Assembly (NCBI GenBank): GCA_038232275.1 | Contig: JBBSIC010000008.1 | Span: 1-64,000, forward strand | Length of the DNA stretch: 64,000 bases | DNA from: DATLGB01 sp038232275 | GTDB taxonomy: Bacteria; Actinomycetota; Thermoleophilia; Solirubrobacterales; Solirubrobacteraceae | Reading direction: 5' to 3' | In this document: positions 17,929 to 27,128 of the stretch, piece after piece | Position numbering within the stretch: position 1 is the first letter of the stretch | How the letters are laid out: the number at the start of each line of letters is the position of its first letter | Position numbers and translations under genes: made by a program | Notes under the pieces: generated by a model | What the model saw: the letters and a program-made list of their open reading frames with translations, nothing else | Databases searched by the model: none | What the model was told of the DNA's origin: nothing

Positions 17929-18585
17929 TCAGGCGCCCGACCGGTGCCAGACCGTCTGCTGCGGGAAGGGTATCTCGATCCCGGCGGCGTCGAAGGCGTC
18001 CTTGATCCGGCGGCGCAGGGCGCGGGAGATGCGGTACTGCTCGGCGGGGGTGGTCTTGACGACCAGGCGGATCGTGACCGCGCTCGGGCCGAGCGCCTGG
18101 ACGCCCCAGACGTCGGGCTCCTCGAGGATGCCGTCGTCCTCGCGCCACTGCTCGGCGGCGGCGGTGCGGATCACGTCCTGCGCCTGGTCGAGGTCGGTGT
18201 CGTAGGCCACGTCGATGTCGAGCAGGGAGCGCGACCAGTGCTGGCTGGTGTTCCCCACGCGGCTGATCTCGCCGTTGGGGACGTGCCAGAGGGTGCCGTC
18301 GATCGAGCGGATCCGCGTCGTGCGCAGGCTGACGGCCTCGACGGTGCCCTTCGTCGTGCCGTCGAGGTCCACGATGTCGCCGACGCCGAACTGGTCCTCG
18401 ACCAGGATGAAGATCCCCGACAGAAAGTCCCTGACCAGCGCTTGGGAACCGAAGCCGAGCGCGACGCCGATGACACCGGCGCCGGCGATCAGCGGGCCGA
18501 GCTCGATGCCGAGCTGCCCGAGCGCCATGAACCCGGCGATCAGGAAGACCACGAACGTCTGTGCGACCCCGGCGCCTGCGGCCAT
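17929..18585 (-). CDS. Short MscS-family mechanosensitive channel
   Basis: A 218-residue MscS-like protein, shorter than the usual 270-300. Two membrane segments are visible: about 9-30 and the pore helix region GAGVIGVALGFGSQALVRDFLSG (about 35-58). The beta domain follows (DIVDLDGTTKGTVEAVSLRTTRIR, WHVPNGEI) and then the cytoplasmic alpha/beta domain. An in-frame stop at 18610-18612 rules out a longer protein, so the first helices of typical family members are missing. It lies 24 bases after the phosphatase stop and may be co-transcribed with it. Confidence 0.82.
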   Translation of the reverse strand: MAAGAGVAQTFVVFLIAGFMALGQLGIELGPLIAGAGVIGVALGFGSQALVRDFLSGIFILVEDQFGVGDIVDLDGTTKGTVEAVSLRTTRIRSIDGTLWHVPNGEISRVGNTSQHWSRSLLDIDVAYDTDLDQAQDVIRTAAAEQWREDDGILEEPDVWGVQALGPSAVTIRLVVKTTPAEQYRISRALRRRIKDAFDAAGIEIPFPQQTVWHRSGA

Positions 18586-18609
18586 CCGGACACCGCTGCC
18601 CGGTGACGG

Positions 18610-21600
18610 TCAAGGCCCGGGCTCAGGCGTGACGCGGACGGCGACGAGCGCCACGTCGTCGGCCTGCGCGGTCTCCCCGACGCCGGCGACCGCACCGTCG
18701 AGCAGGACGCCCAGCTCGTCCGCGGCGCCCGTGGCGGCCACCGTGCGCAGCCGTTCCAGGACCGCGTCGGTGGGCTGGCCGCGGCGCTCGGTCAGCCCGT
18801 CGGTGTAGAGCAGGATCGTCGCCCCGTGATCGAGCTGCACGGTCGCCTCGGGGTAGCCCGGCTCGTCGAGGCAGCCGAGTGGGACGCCGCGCCCGGCCCG
18901 CAGGTACTCCGCGGAGCCGTCCGCGCGCGCCAGCAGCGGCCAGGGATGGCCGGCGCAGGCGTAGGCCAGCCGGCCCGAAGCCGGGTCGAGCTTGCCGACC
19001 ACCGCGGTGGCCGCCATCGCGCCGTCGACCGTGTCCGCGAACGCGGAGAGGTGGGCGAGGATCGCGCCGGGCTCCTCCCCGACGAGGGCGAAGGCGCGCA
19101 GCGCGCTCCGCAGCTGGCCCATCGCGGCGGCCGCCTGTGCGCCGCGCCCCACCACGTCGCCCACGGCGATCAGCAGCGTCCCGTCCGGGAGCGCCAGGGC
19201 CTCGTAGAAGTCGCCGCCGGCCTCCAGACCCGCCGCGGGCAGGTAGCGCAGGTCGATCTCGACGCCCTCAACGTCGGGCAGCGCGGCGGGCAGCAGCGAG
19301 CGCTGCAGGGTGACGGACACGCGCCGCTCGGCCTCGAACAGGCGCGCCCGCTCGAGCGCCTGCGCCGCCTGGGCCGCCAGCCCCGCTCCGAGCGCGAGGT
19401 CGTCGGGGCGCAGGGCCCGCGCGCGCGTCGAGGACAGAAACAGCCCGCCGACCACGCGTCCCGCCGACAGCAGCGGGAAGGCGGCGGCGGAGCGCAGCCC
19501 GCGCTCGCGCAGGCCGTCGGCGAGGGTTGGATAGCCGGCCCGCAGCTCCTCGCCCGTCGCGAAACGCAGCGGATGCCGCGCGCGGATGCAGTCGGCCACC
19601 GGACGGTGCTCGCCCAGCGGCACGCGCCGGTGCTCGGCCATCTCCTCGTCGCTGAAGCCCCGCCAGCCGATCGCCTCGAGCGCGGTGCCGTCCTCGCTGA
19701 TCTGCCACATGGTGCCGTGCTGGGCGCCGACGGCGGGCACGACCTCCGCGAGCGTGGCGGTGGCGACGTCCGCCGCCGTGAGCGCGTCCGCCAGGGCGGC
19801 GGCGACGGAGTACTGGCGCTCGGTGCGGTCGCGCGCCATGCGCTCGCCCTCGTGCAGGCGGGCGTTGTCGACGGCCAGCGCCGCGCGGCGGGCGATCTCC
19901 TCGGCCAGCTCGACGTCCTCGTCGGCGAAGGCGCCGGCGCGGCGGCTGCCGAGAGCGAGCGTCCCGAGCAGGCGGGCGCGGACGCGCAGCGGCACGACGA
20001 CGGCGGAGCGCAGGCCGAGGCGGCGCTGCACCTCCCGGTCGGCATCGGAGAGAGCATAGGCGGCGTACGAGGCCTCATCGGACTCGACCACGCGCGTGTG
20101 CAGGTCCTCGACGGCGCCGCCCGGGGGCGGGCAGCCGGCGATCAGCGCCTCGAGCTCCGGATCGACGTCGCGCACCGCGACGCGCTCGAGGCCGCCCTCC
20201 GGCGCCTGCAGGCAGATGGTGCAGGTGTCGCACAGCACCGCCACGAGCAGGTCGGCGACACGGCCGAGCCGCTCCTCCACGCCCACGAGATCGTCCAGGA
20301 TGGCGCCGAGCTCGGCGAGCACCGCGGAGCGGCCCTCGGCGTGCTTGCGCTGGGTGATGTCGACGACGATGGCGCCGACGTAGGCGACCTCCCCGGCCGC
20401 GTCGTTGATCGGGTACCACGAGACGAGGAAGGTGCGCTCGCGGTCGGGGTCGCCTTCGACGCGGCCGCAGACCTCCATGTCGACGATCGGCTCGCCCGTC
20501 GCGACCACCTGGCGCAGCGGCTCGGCGTGCCCCTCGTCTCCGATGCCGGGAGCGACCTCCGGAAAGGACCGGCCGACGTGGTCGGCGGCCGGGAGCCCGT
20601 TGATCTCGGCGAGCGCTGCGTTGACCCGCACGAAGCGCAGCTCGCGGTCGAAGAGCCCGAACCCCTCGGGGGCGGTGGTGATGATCGAGTCCAGGACCGC
20701 GCCGGCGTCCTCCGCGCGATGGCGGGCGTCCTGCTCGGCCTGCGAGTGCTCGGCGCGCAGGAGGGCCGACGCGCACGCACGGGCGAGCACGTCGAGCACG
20801 ACGCGGTCGCTGTGGCCGACCGGCCCCGCGTCGGACATCCGCAGGGCGATCGAGCCCAGCGTGCGGCCCTCGGCCTGCAGCGGCAGCGCGACGAGCTGGC
20901 CGGACCCGGCGAGCTTGCTCCAGCTTCCAAGCCCGGGGTAGCGGGCGTCGAGCTCGACGGCGTCGAGGACGATCGCCTCGCCGGTGCGCGCGGCCTCGGC
21001 GGCGGGGACGGGCTGGTCGAGCGGGATCGTGCAGTACTCCTCGATCGCCTCCTCGGGATAGCCGTCGTAGCCGGAGAGCTCGAGCTCGTCGCCGCTGCGC
21101 AGGAAGACCGCGACGGCGGCGGCGCCGACCGCGGCGCGACCGCGGGCGGCCACGACCGCGGCGACCTCGCGCGCGCTGAGGATGCCCGACAGCGCGTCGG
21201 TCAGCTCCTGCAGCCGGTGCAGCCGCGCCTCGGCGACCATCTGCCCGCTGATGTCGACCAGCACGCCGGAGAGGCGCAGGCCGCCCGGCGTCATGTCGGC
21301 CTGGATGATGTTGCGCACCCACAGCGAGCGTCCGTCGGCGGTCCGGCAGCGGTACGCGACGTCCGCGCCGCCGGCCTCGGCGAGGATCGCGCCGGTCTCG
21401 GCGAACACGCGCTCGCGGTCCTCGGGATGGATCATCTCGAACCAGAAGCGCGGGTCGGCGAGCCAGCGCTCCGGCGGGTAGCCCAGCATCGCCTCGGTCC
21501 CCTCGCTGACGAAGCTGAAGACCGCCTCGGCCCCGCGCTCGCCCGGCGTGGCCTCCCACACCACGGCGCCGAGGCGGTCGACGAGCGAGCGGAACCGCGG

Positions 21601-21621
21601 CTCGGCGGTGGGGGTGCTCAA
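18610..21621 (-). CDS. Multi-sensor PP2C (SpoIIE/RsbU-type) serine phosphatase
   Basis: A large signalling phosphatase of about 1003 residues with order PAS (10-130), GAF (140-290), PAS (300-430), GAF (440-600), GAF (610-770), PP2C (780-1000). The phosphatase core shows LEAGGDFYEA, AVGDVVGRG, YTDGLTERRG and the C-terminal AQADDVALVAVRV with the metal-binding aspartates. Such proteins usually dephosphorylate anti-anti-sigma factors (family knowledge); none is encoded nearby. TTG 21621 overlaps the upstream gene by four bases as elsewhere here. GTG 21666 would add 15 residues that shadow the neighbour. Confidence 0.87.
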   Translation of the reverse strand: MSTPTAEPRFRSLVDRLGAVVWEATPGERGAEAVFSFVSEGTEAMLGYPPERWLADPRFWFEMIHPEDRERVFAETGAILAEAGGADVAYRCRTADGRSLWVRNIIQADMTPGGLRLSGVLVDISGQMVAEARLHRLQELTDALSGILSAREVAAVVAARGRAAVGAAAVAVFLRSGDELELSGYDGYPEEAIEEYCTIPLDQPVPAAEAARTGEAIVLDAVELDARYPGLGSWSKLAGSGQLVALPLQAEGRTLGSIALRMSDAGPVGHSDRVVLDVLARACASALLRAEHSQAEQDARHRAEDAGAVLDSIITTAPEGFGLFDRELRFVRVNAALAEINGLPAADHVGRSFPEVAPGIGDEGHAEPLRQVVATGEPIVDMEVCGRVEGDPDRERTFLVSWYPINDAAGEVAYVGAIVVDITQRKHAEGRSAVLAELGAILDDLVGVEERLGRVADLLVAVLCDTCTICLQAPEGGLERVAVRDVDPELEALIAGCPPPGGAVEDLHTRVVESDEASYAAYALSDADREVQRRLGLRSAVVVPLRVRARLLGTLALGSRRAGAFADEDVELAEEIARRAALAVDNARLHEGERMARDRTERQYSVAAALADALTAADVATATLAEVVPAVGAQHGTMWQISEDGTALEAIGWRGFSDEEMAEHRRVPLGEHRPVADCIRARHPLRFATGEELRAGYPTLADGLRERGLRSAAAFPLLSAGRVVGGLFLSSTRARALRPDDLALGAGLAAQAAQALERARLFEAERRVSVTLQRSLLPAALPDVEGVEIDLRYLPAAGLEAGGDFYEALALPDGTLLIAVGDVVGRGAQAAAAMGQLRSALRAFALVGEEPGAILAHLSAFADTVDGAMAATAVVGKLDPASGRLAYACAGHPWPLLARADGSAEYLRAGRGVPLGCLDEPGYPEATVQLDHGATILLYTDGLTERRGQPTDAVLERLRTVAATGAADELGVLLDGAVAGVGETAQADDVALVAVRVTPEPGP

Positions 21622-22301
21622 GCCAGCCGGGCCCGTTGGAGGCGGAGCGCGATCGTGGCCGTCCACGCCCCGTCGAAGGTCTCGCGCAGCCGGGCGGCGC
21701 TGGCCAGGTGGTCGTAACAGACGCGGCGGTGCTCGATCCGCCCGTCGTCGCGCAGCAGCGCGTAGGCGGCGCGGTGGTCGCCGTCGAACGGCATGCCGAC
21801 GCTGCCGGGGTTGACCAGCTCGGTGGGGCCGTGGCGGCGCGCGAAGGGCAGGTGGGTGTGCCCGAACAGCAGCCGCGGGGGAGACTGGCCGGCGAGCAGC
21901 TCGTCCTCGTCGTCACCCGGCTCGGGTCCGAAGGAGCGAACGTCGGACAGCGGCGAGCCGTGGACCACGAGCGTGTCGCCGATCCGGGTCCGCTCGGGCA
22001 GGGCCGCCAGCTCGGCGGTGCACGCCTCGCCCAGCGCGTCGCGGCACGCGGCGATCGCGCCCTGCACGTCGTCGTCGTCGGGCGCCGCCTCCGCATCGGC
22101 CGTCCAGCGCTCGCCGTTGCCCCGGATCCAGGTGGCGTCCGCCAGGTCGCGAAGCCGCGCGACCGTCTCGGCGGGCCAGCCGCCGAAGAGGGCGTAGTCC
22201 CCGCCAAGCAGATGGCGGCCGGCGCCCTGCGCGCGGGCGTCGGCCAGCACCGCCTCGAGGGCGGGAAGGTTGCCATGGACGTCATAGAGGCAGGCGATCA
22301 C
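21618..22301 (-). CDS. YfcE-like metallophosphoesterase
   Basis: A 227-residue cytoplasmic calcineurin-like phosphoesterase. The motifs are CLYDVHGNLPALEAVL (DxH), LLGGDYAL (GD), GNGERW in place of GNHD, LVVHGSP and FGHTHLPF. The altered third motif resembles the diadenosine-tetraphosphatase/YfcE side of the superfamily. GTG 22301 is chosen because the protein then begins MIACLYDVHG at the first beta strand, with an AGGA preceding it. It is divergent from the FemAB-like gene and precedes the phosphatase in one operon. Confidence 0.83.
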   Translation of the reverse strand: MIACLYDVHGNLPALEAVLADARAQGAGRHLLGGDYALFGGWPAETVARLRDLADATWIRGNGERWTADAEAAPDDDDVQGAIAACRDALGEACTAELAALPERTRIGDTLVVHGSPLSDVRSFGPEPGDDEDELLAGQSPPRLLFGHTHLPFARRHGPTELVNPGSVGMPFDGDHRAAYALLRDDGRIEHRRVCYDHLASAARLRETFDGAWTATIALRLQRARLA

Positions 22302-22350
22302 GACGTCCTGATCTTCGCACGCCGGCCGTCCGTGGGGCCATATCATCCCG

Positions 22351-23355
22351 GTGGTGGGCGAACCCGGTCTCGTCGAGGTCGACCCAGGCCAGTGGGACGA
22401 CCTCCTCGAAGGGCTCGGGATCACCGACCTGTACTACTCGCGCGGGTTCGTGGCGGCGTCGGCCCTGCTCGGTGACGCCGCACCCGTGCTGCTGCACCTC
22501 GCTGCCCCGGGCGGTGACGTGGTCCTTCCGTGCCTGGTGCGCAGCGATCCGTGCGACGTGGTGACGCCCTACGGCTACGGCGGCCCGCTCGGCGCCGGGC
22601 CGTCCGCGCCGCTGGATGCCTTCGCCGCGGCCTACGAGGCGTGGTGCACGCGTCGCGGCGCGATCACGAGCTTCTTCGTGTACCACCCGCTGCTCGCCAA
22701 CCAGCCACGGGTCGCCCCGCCAGGGTTCCACACGGTCGCGCTGGCGGGCACGGTGGCGTGGCCGCTGGCCCAGCCGGACCTGCTGGCCTCCATGCACGCA
22801 CACCACCGCCGCATGGTTCGCCGGGCGCGGGCGCGCGGCCTCGTGACCCGGGTCCAAACCGCCCCCACCCACCTGCGCGGATTCGTCGACGTGTACGAGG
22901 CGACCATGCGCCGCGCGAACGCCTCGCCGTTCTATTCGTTCCCGCAGCCGTACTGGGATGCGCTGCTGGCAGACGTCCCGCTCGTGACGGTCGACGTGCT
23001 CGACCCCGACGGGGAGCTGGTCGCCGGTGTCCTCGGCGCCGGCCGCCCGCCCTGGCTGCACTACCACCTGGGCGGTGTCGCCGAAGCGGGGCGGGGCGCG
23101 GGCGCGAGCCACCTCGCGCTCCACGCCCTCGCATGCAGCGGTCGCGAGCAGGGCTTTGAGACGCTGCATCTCGGCGGCGGCGTGGGCGGCCGGTCGGACT
23201 CGCTGCTGCAGTTCAAGCAGCGCTTCGCGCCGGGCGAGCTGCTCCCGTCCGTGACCGCCAGGGCGGTGCACGACCATGCGACCTACGCCCGGCTGACGGG
23301 CTCGGACCGGACGGACTGGCACGGCTTCTTCCCGGCCTACAGGGCGGCCTACTGA
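22351..23355 (+). CDS. FemAB/GNAT-like aminoacyl or acyl transferase
   Basis: About 334 residues with two tandem GNAT-like halves as in FemABX and related transferases. HHRRMVRRARARG near 150 is the basic segment typical of the family, and the second half contains GGVAEAGRGAGAS and FETLHLGGGVGGRSDSLLQFKQRF. FemAB relatives add amino acids to peptidoglycan precursors or act in exopolysaccharide synthesis; the substrate here is open. A TATCAT hexamer at 22341 is seven bases before an alternative in-frame GTG at 22354, which may be the true leaderless start. It converges on the sulfotransferase gene with a 7-base overlap. Confidence 0.75.
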   Translation: MVGEPGLVEVDPGQWDDLLEGLGITDLYYSRGFVAASALLGDAAPVLLHLAAPGGDVVLPCLVRSDPCDVVTPYGYGGPLGAGPSAPLDAFAAAYEAWCTRRGAITSFFVYHPLLANQPRVAPPGFHTVALAGTVAWPLAQPDLLASMHAHHRRMVRRARARGLVTRVQTAPTHLRGFVDVYEATMRRANASPFYSFPQPYWDALLADVPLVTVDVLDPDGELVAGVLGAGRPPWLHYHLGGVAEAGRGAGASHLALHALACSGREQGFETLHLGGGVGGRSDSLLQFKQRFAPGELLPSVTARAVHDHATYARLTGSDRTDWHGFFPAYRAAY

Positions 23356-24323
23356 GGCTTGCCGGCGTCGCGCACGCGGCGCTTGAGCGCCAGTCGCAGC
23401 TCGCGGCCTCGCTCCTGGAAGACGCGCAGCCTGACGAAGTTGACGTTGCGCATGAGCTCGTTGTGGCGGTGATACAGGGCGGCGCGCCGGGCGGTCACGG
23501 CCCCCGTCGGCCGCGTCGGGAGCGGATAGCCGAGCGCGGCGAGCTCGGGGCCGGCGAGCGAGGCGAAGGTGGCCTGTTCGCGCGCGGACATCCCCGTGCG
23601 CCAGCGTCCGACCGCGTCGGTCGTGATGCCGTCGAAGCGGGTGGGAAACCACGACACCTGGTCGGGGACGATCTTGCGGTGGTCGGTCTGGTCGAGGGCC
23701 AGCATCGACGGGTCGTAGCGCAGGTCGAGAAAGTCGCAGAGGGCGCGCACGTGGGTGGCCGGATCGGCGGCGAGATCCTCGTAGCGGACCGTCATGACCT
23801 GGCCGGGGTGCCGGCGCTCGGCGGCGCGGCCCGCCCGGATCCCCCGCGCCCACCACTGGGCGGCCGCCCAGGCGTTGTTCGGCCCGAAGGGCATGCCGCG
23901 CACCGACAGGGCGACGTCGCGGCCGTCGCGCACGAGCACCACGAACCGCGCAGCCGGCCAGATCGCGAGCAGCACGTCGACGTGATGGACGTAGTGCGGG
24001 GTCTTGTCGGCCCAGCGGGCCTTTCGGTGCTTGCGCGCGTAGGCCACGAACGGCGCCTCGAGGGCATTGCGGCGCGCCTGCTCGGGTGCGAGGCCCTCCG
24101 GCAGGCGCGGCGCAGGCCCGGGGAGGCCCCACAGCCGGACCTTCGGATGCCTCCAGACCCGGTCGAGCAGGTCCTGTCCGGCGGCATGACCCATGATCTC
24201 CACGTCGGTCAGGAACATCGACTCGGGCGGGATGGCCACGTCGGATCCCCGGTCGAGGATCAGGCGGAGCATGGTCGTCCCCGACCGGTCGTTGCCGACG
24301 ATGAAGAAGCCGGGTGCGGTCAT
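23349..24323 (-). CDS. Sulfotransferase family protein
   Basis: A 324-residue PAPS-dependent sulfotransferase-like protein. The 5'-phosphosulfate loop is GNDRSGTTMLRLIL at residue 8, and the 3'-phosphate-binding region is VLVRDGRDVALSV near 130. ATG 24323 overlaps the glycosyltransferase stop by four bases. Next to a GT2 glycosyltransferase and an ABC exporter, it probably sulfates a glycan or glycolipid; that substrate is inference. Confidence 0.82.
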   Translation of the reverse strand: MTAPGFFIVGNDRSGTTMLRLILDRGSDVAIPPESMFLTDVEIMGHAAGQDLLDRVWRHPKVRLWGLPGPAPRLPEGLAPEQARRNALEAPFVAYARKHRKARWADKTPHYVHHVDVLLAIWPAARFVVLVRDGRDVALSVRGMPFGPNNAWAAAQWWARGIRAGRAAERRHPGQVMTVRYEDLAADPATHVRALCDFLDLRYDPSMLALDQTDHRKIVPDQVSWFPTRFDGITTDAVGRWRTGMSAREQATFASLAGPELAALGYPLPTRPTGAVTARRAALYHRHNELMRNVNFVRLRVFQERGRELRLALKRRVRDAGKPQ

Positions 24324-25471
24324 CGCGTCCCCTGAGCGGGCTCCCAGCCCTCGGGGGTTCCGTGGCGGCGGTGGTCGTACAGGCCTGCCGCGATCGACGC
24401 GGTGGTGAGGACGTAGTAGCGCGCGACGAGCAGTGGCCGCAGCGGCACGCGGTCGCCGGCAGCCGCGCCAGCGAGGATCGCCAACTGGGCGGCGAGCGCG
24501 GCGCGGTGCAGCCTGCGGCCGGGCCGGCGGGCGAGGGCGAGCGAGGTCAGCAACGCCAGGATGTGCAGAAACGGCGAGGCGTAGCGCAGCATGCGGTGCG
24601 AGCCGATCATCGCCGCGTACCGGAGCGGGTAGCCGCGCGGATCGGCGAGTCGGCTGATCTGCAGGATGCGCCAGACGCGGCTCATCATCCGCCGCTTGCG
24701 CCGCCATTCGCCCTCGATCGACGGGACCATCCGCTCCGTCGCGCAGGCATCCGGGGCGTAGACCGCGCGGCGGCCGCGCTTGACCAGCTCGGCCGGGAGC
24801 GCGAGGTCGTGGCCCATCGGCGGGTCGAACGCGATGTAGTCCTCGCGGCGCACGGCGTAGATGGCGCCGTTGCCGGCCGTGACGGAGCTCAGAGCCGACT
24901 CGTGCGCGCGCATCCACAGCTCGTAGCGCCAGTACAGGCCCTCCTGGTTGGTGCCGGCGTCGTTGACGAACCGCGCCTGCCCGCAGGCGTACGCCACGTC
25001 CGGGTCCTCGAACGCCGCAGCGAGCAGGCGGAGGGCCTTGGCGTCCCACATCGCGTTGGCGTCCGAGAAGGCGAGCAGCTCGCCGCGCGCTGCGCGCACG
25101 CCGGCGTCCTGGGCGCGCATCTTGCCGCCGCGCGGTAGCTCGAGGACGACGTCCGCCCCGGCGGCGCGGGCCCCCTGGGCGGTGTCGTCGGCCGAGCCGT
25201 CCACCGCGACGATGATCTCCAGCCGCTCGCGCGGCCAGTCGAGCGCCAGCGCGTTGGCGACCTTCTCCGCGATCACGTCCTGCTCGCGATACGCCGCGAC
25301 GATCAGCGAGACCGACGGCTCGGCGCCTGGTTCGACGCACCTGCCCTGAACGGGGTCGCGGCCGCGGGCGAGGAGCGCGAGCACCACTCCGTATCCCACT
25401 TGCGTCCAGGCCAGCAGCGCCGTCGAGAGCCAGAACAGCCCGCGCAGGCAGGCCTGGACGCCCTCGCTCAA
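24320..25471 (-). CDS. Family 2 glycosyltransferase, membrane-bound
   Basis: A 383-residue inverting glycosyltransferase. An N-terminal membrane helix (about 8-28) precedes the GT-A domain: VSLIVAAYREQ, IIVAVDGSADDT, the DxD-like FSDANAMWDA, then GNGAIYAVRRED and RRKRRMMSRVWR near 270. Two or three hydrophobic helices follow at the C-terminus. TTG 25471 overlaps the permease stop (TTGA) and is the start consistent with operon structure; the upstream reading frame is a shadow of the permease. Confidence 0.85.
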   Translation of the reverse strand: MSEGVQACLRGLFWLSTALLAWTQVGYGVVLALLARGRDPVQGRCVEPGAEPSVSLIVAAYREQDVIAEKVANALALDWPRERLEIIVAVDGSADDTAQGARAAGADVVLELPRGGKMRAQDAGVRAARGELLAFSDANAMWDAKALRLLAAAFEDPDVAYACGQARFVNDAGTNQEGLYWRYELWMRAHESALSSVTAGNGAIYAVRREDYIAFDPPMGHDLALPAELVKRGRRAVYAPDACATERMVPSIEGEWRRKRRMMSRVWRILQISRLADPRGYPLRYAAMIGSHRMLRYASPFLHILALLTSLALARRPGRRLHRAALAAQLAILAGAAAGDRVPLRPLLVARYYVLTTASIAAGLYDHRRHGTPEGWEPAQGTR

Positions 25472-26274
25472 GTGCGCCGCCGGTCCCAGGAGAACCCGCG
25501 CACGGCGAGCACCGCGCCGACGGCGCCCCACAGCGCGAGCACGAGGATCGCCGTGCCGTGGGACCCGACCCCGTGGCCCTTGACCATCGCGCCCGACAGT
25601 CCGTCGATGAGGTGCTTGAGCGGGAGGCCCTGCGCGATGTCGTGCAGGACCGCGGGGGCGCCCTTGGCGTCGTAGAAGACGCCGGAGATCACGATCGTCG
25701 GCAAGAAGACCGCGTTGACGTAGGCGGGGGCGGACTCGAAGTTCGGGATGGCGTGGGCGAGTGCGACGCCCAGCGCCGCGAAGCAGGCGGCGCCCAGCGC
25801 GACGAAGACGCCGAGCGAGAGCAGGTCGCGCGGCCAGCCCGTGTGAAAGAAGACGCGCCCCGCCACGACGACGATCGCGATCTGCAGCGCCGTGTTGGTG
25901 ATCGCGTTGCCGGCCAGCGACGCCAGGTAGGCCGACGATGGCATCGGCGTGCCGCGCACGCGCTTGAGGATGCCCTGCTCGCGCAGGAACGTCAGGTTCA
26001 TGGCGATCGCCGTGAAGGTCGTCGACATCACGCTCATCCCGGCGATGCCGGGCACGATCACGTCGAGCTTTTCCTGCTGGCCGGCGAAGATCGCGCCGAA
26101 CATGGCCAGGAAGAGCAGCGGCAGCAGGAAGTTGAAGAAGGCCGCGCTCGGGTTGCGCCAGAACATCTTGCGCTCGAGCCGGTACTGGCGCCAGGCGACG
26201 CGGCCCCACGAGGGCCCGGAGGCGGTCCCGCCGCTGTCGCGCTCGCGCGGACGCCCCAGCGCGGCGTCACTCAC
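25468..26274 (-). CDS. ABC-2 type exporter permease
   Basis: A 268-residue membrane protein of the DrrB/ABC-2 type with about six helices, beginning with LPLLFLAMFGAIFAG near residue 45 and ending with LALWGAVGAVLAVRGFSW. GTG 26274 overlaps the ATPase stop by four bases. It pairs with the ATPase encoded upstream and may export the product of the neighbouring glycosyl- and sulfotransferases, or a drug or lipid; sequence alone cannot separate these. Confidence 0.87.
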   Translation of the reverse strand: MSDAALGRPRERDSGGTASGPSWGRVAWRQYRLERKMFWRNPSAAFFNFLLPLLFLAMFGAIFAGQQEKLDVIVPGIAGMSVMSTTFTAIAMNLTFLREQGILKRVRGTPMPSSAYLASLAGNAITNTALQIAIVVVAGRVFFHTGWPRDLLSLGVFVALGAACFAALGVALAHAIPNFESAPAYVNAVFLPTIVISGVFYDAKGAPAVLHDIAQGLPLKHLIDGLSGAMVKGHGVGSHGTAILVLALWGAVGAVLAVRGFSWDRRRT

Positions 26275-27113
26275 GCGGTGACCTCGAGGTAGACGTCCTC
26301 GAGCGAGGGCCGGCTGACGCTGAGCTCGGCGAGGCGCTCGCCGCGGGCGAGCGCGGCGGCGGTGGCCTCGTGCAGCAGCATGGTCGGATCCTCGGTGGTG
26401 CGCTCGACCAGCTCGTCGCCGACCCGCCAGCTGACGCGGTAGCGCGCGGCGCCCGCGCCCAGCTCGGCGGGGCGGCCCTCGGCGAGGATGGCGCCGTCCT
26501 TGATGATCGCGACCCGGTCGGCCAGGGCCTGCGCCTCGTCGAGGTAGTGGGTGGTGAGCAGGACGGTCTTGCCGAGGTCGCGCAGGGCGCGCACGGTGCC
26601 CCACGCGTTGCGGCGCGCCTCGGGGTCGAAGCCCGTCGTGGGCTCGTCGAGGAAGATCAGCTCGGGGTCGCCCACGAGCGCGAGCGCGAAGTCCAGGCGC
26701 CGCTGCTGGCCGCCCGAGAGCGTCCGCGTGCGCTTGCCCGCGGAGGCGGTGAGGCCGGCGACCTCGATCGTCTCGGCCACGTCGCGGGGTGCGGGGTACA
26801 GGCGCGCCCAGTGCTCGACGACCTCGGAAACCGTGAGGTGGCGGTAGATGCCGCTGCTCTGCAGGACGATGCCGACGCGCTCGCGCAGCGAGGACGAGCG
26901 GTCGGCCGGATCCTCGCCCAGCACCCGCACGGTTCCCCCGGAGCGCTCGCGATAGCCCTCGAGGACCTCGACGGTGGTCGTCTTGCCCGCGCCGTTGGGC
27001 CCCAGCAGGCCGAACACCTCGCCCCGGCCGACGGTGAAGTCGATGCCACGCACGGCCTCGTGGTCGCCGTAGGCCTTGCGCAGGCCCTGCACCTCGATGG
27101 CCGCGACGGTCAT
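26271..27113 (-). CDS. ABC exporter ATP-binding protein (DrrA-like)
   Basis: A 280-residue ATPase. Walker A is GPNGAGKTTT, the signature TLSGGQQRRLD, Walker B LIFLDEPTTGFD and the H-loop LTTHYLDEA. The C-terminal 60 residues (SWRVGDELVERTTEDP and onward) form the extra domain of DrrA-like exporter ATPases. ATG 27113 gives MTVAAIEVQGLRKAYG. It is the first gene of the 27113-to-23349 minus-strand operon and lies 15 bases from the divergent ppx start. Confidence 0.9.
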   Translation of the reverse strand: MTVAAIEVQGLRKAYGDHEAVRGIDFTVGRGEVFGLLGPNGAGKTTTVEVLEGYRERSGGTVRVLGEDPADRSSSLRERVGIVLQSSGIYRHLTVSEVVEHWARLYPAPRDVAETIEVAGLTASAGKRTRTLSGGQQRRLDFALALVGDPELIFLDEPTTGFDPEARRNAWGTVRALRDLGKTVLLTTHYLDEAQALADRVAIIKDGAILAEGRPAELGAGAARYRVSWRVGDELVERTTEDPTMLLHEATAAALARGERLAELSVSRPSLEDVYLEVTA

Positions 27114-27128
27114 GATGGGCTTCAGGGT

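Noticed and set aside
17309..18613. Longer minus-strand frame of 434 codons overlapping MscS and the glucokinase
   Set aside because: It is a shadow of both genes in another frame; the MscS motifs lie only in the 17929-18585 frame.
18826..21717. Open frame of 963 codons opposite the multi-sensor phosphatase
   Set aside because: The minus strand encodes clear PAS, GAF and PP2C motifs; the plus frame has none.
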